From contig NZ_JBEXCV010000279.1 in NCBI RefSeq assembly GCF_040605455.1, forward strand, positions 1 through 5,972: a DNA stretch of 5,972 nt, in the 5' to 3' direction. Below are positions 5,882 to 5,972 of this stretch, piece by piece. How positions within the stretch are numbered: position 1 is the stretch's first letter; every line of letters begins with the position of its first letter. A program made the position numbers and the translations under genes. A model generated the notes under the pieces. The model saw only the letters and a program-made list of their open reading frames with translations, made no database searches and was not told the DNA's origin. This DNA comes from Embleya sp040605455 (GTDB lineage Bacteria; Actinomycetota; Actinomycetes; Streptomycetales; Streptomycetaceae).

Positions 5882-5921
5882 CTTCGCCGATCCCTTGCGG
5901 GTCGGCAAGGGATCGGCGAAG
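5882..5921. repeat. perfect inverted repeat, 17-bp arms, candidate operator
   Basis: CTTCGCCGATCCCTTGC (5882-5898) is repeated exactly in inverted orientation at 5905-5921, around the 6-bp centre GGGTCG. It lies 40 to 79 bp upstream of the GTG of the minus-strand small DNA-binding gene. On the same strand a -10-like TACCAT (5932-5927) sits just upstream of it, so the repeat would cover the likely transcription start. A perfect 34-base match is very unlikely by chance even in GC-rich DNA. It could be an operator for the regulator or a 5'-leader hairpin. It could also be a terminator for an unseen gene to the right, though no T-tract follows on the minus strand. Confidence 0.75.
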
Positions 5922-5972
5922 GGGCGATGGTACCCGTCCCCCCTCGTCCCGCCCCAGGCGCGCTCCGCCCAC

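Noticed and set aside
5550..5972. 140-codon minus-strand ORF overlapping the small regulator
   Set aside because: It is an alternative frame of the same strand with Arg/Pro-rich composition. The frame starting at 5842 has the ribosome binding site and the helix-turn-helix.
1..5972. tRNA, rRNA, CRISPR array, transposase or integrase
   Set aside because: No cloverleaf with a T-loop motif, no spaced short direct repeats, and no transposase or recombinase motifs were found on either strand.

Overview
The base composition is very GC-rich. Real reading frames show the strong G/C third-position bias, frequent GTG starts and purine-rich Shine-Dalgarno sites of a high-GC actinomycete, most likely a Streptomyces-type organism (inference; no rRNA or tRNA is present to confirm it). 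Five genes are well supported. The roughly 1.5 kb between them looks like accessory DNA holding decayed gene fragments.

Left to right: (1) a low-complexity left edge with G and C homopolymers and one doubtful small ORF; (2) a lipoprotein gene (454-1461, +) with two related beta-rich domains; (3) a frame-broken coding remnant on the minus strand (about 1440-1660), then a gene-free spacer to 2174; (4) a replication-relaxation family protein (2175-3050, +), followed after 61 bp by a membrane protein with a cysteine pair at each end (3112-3657, +), probably co-transcribed; (5) a gene graveyard (3658-4399) with a fragment resembling the C-terminus of a helix-turn-helix/TPR regulator and a coding-like minus-strand ORF; (6) a secreted NucA/NucB-family nuclease (4411-5549, +) whose signal peptide and nuclease domain lie in different frames; (7) a convergent small DNA-binding protein gene (5842-5567, -) with a perfect 17-bp inverted repeat upstream of its start.

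No single pathway joins these genes. The replication-relaxation protein is of a kind usually found on actinobacterial plasmids and integrative conjugative elements, yet no relaxase, coupling ATPase, integrase or att site is visible. The window therefore reads as a degraded mobile-element or chromosome-arm region with two exported proteins. Nothing here clearly forms a new defence or conflict system. The inverted repeat beside the small regulator and the split nuclease are the best leads.
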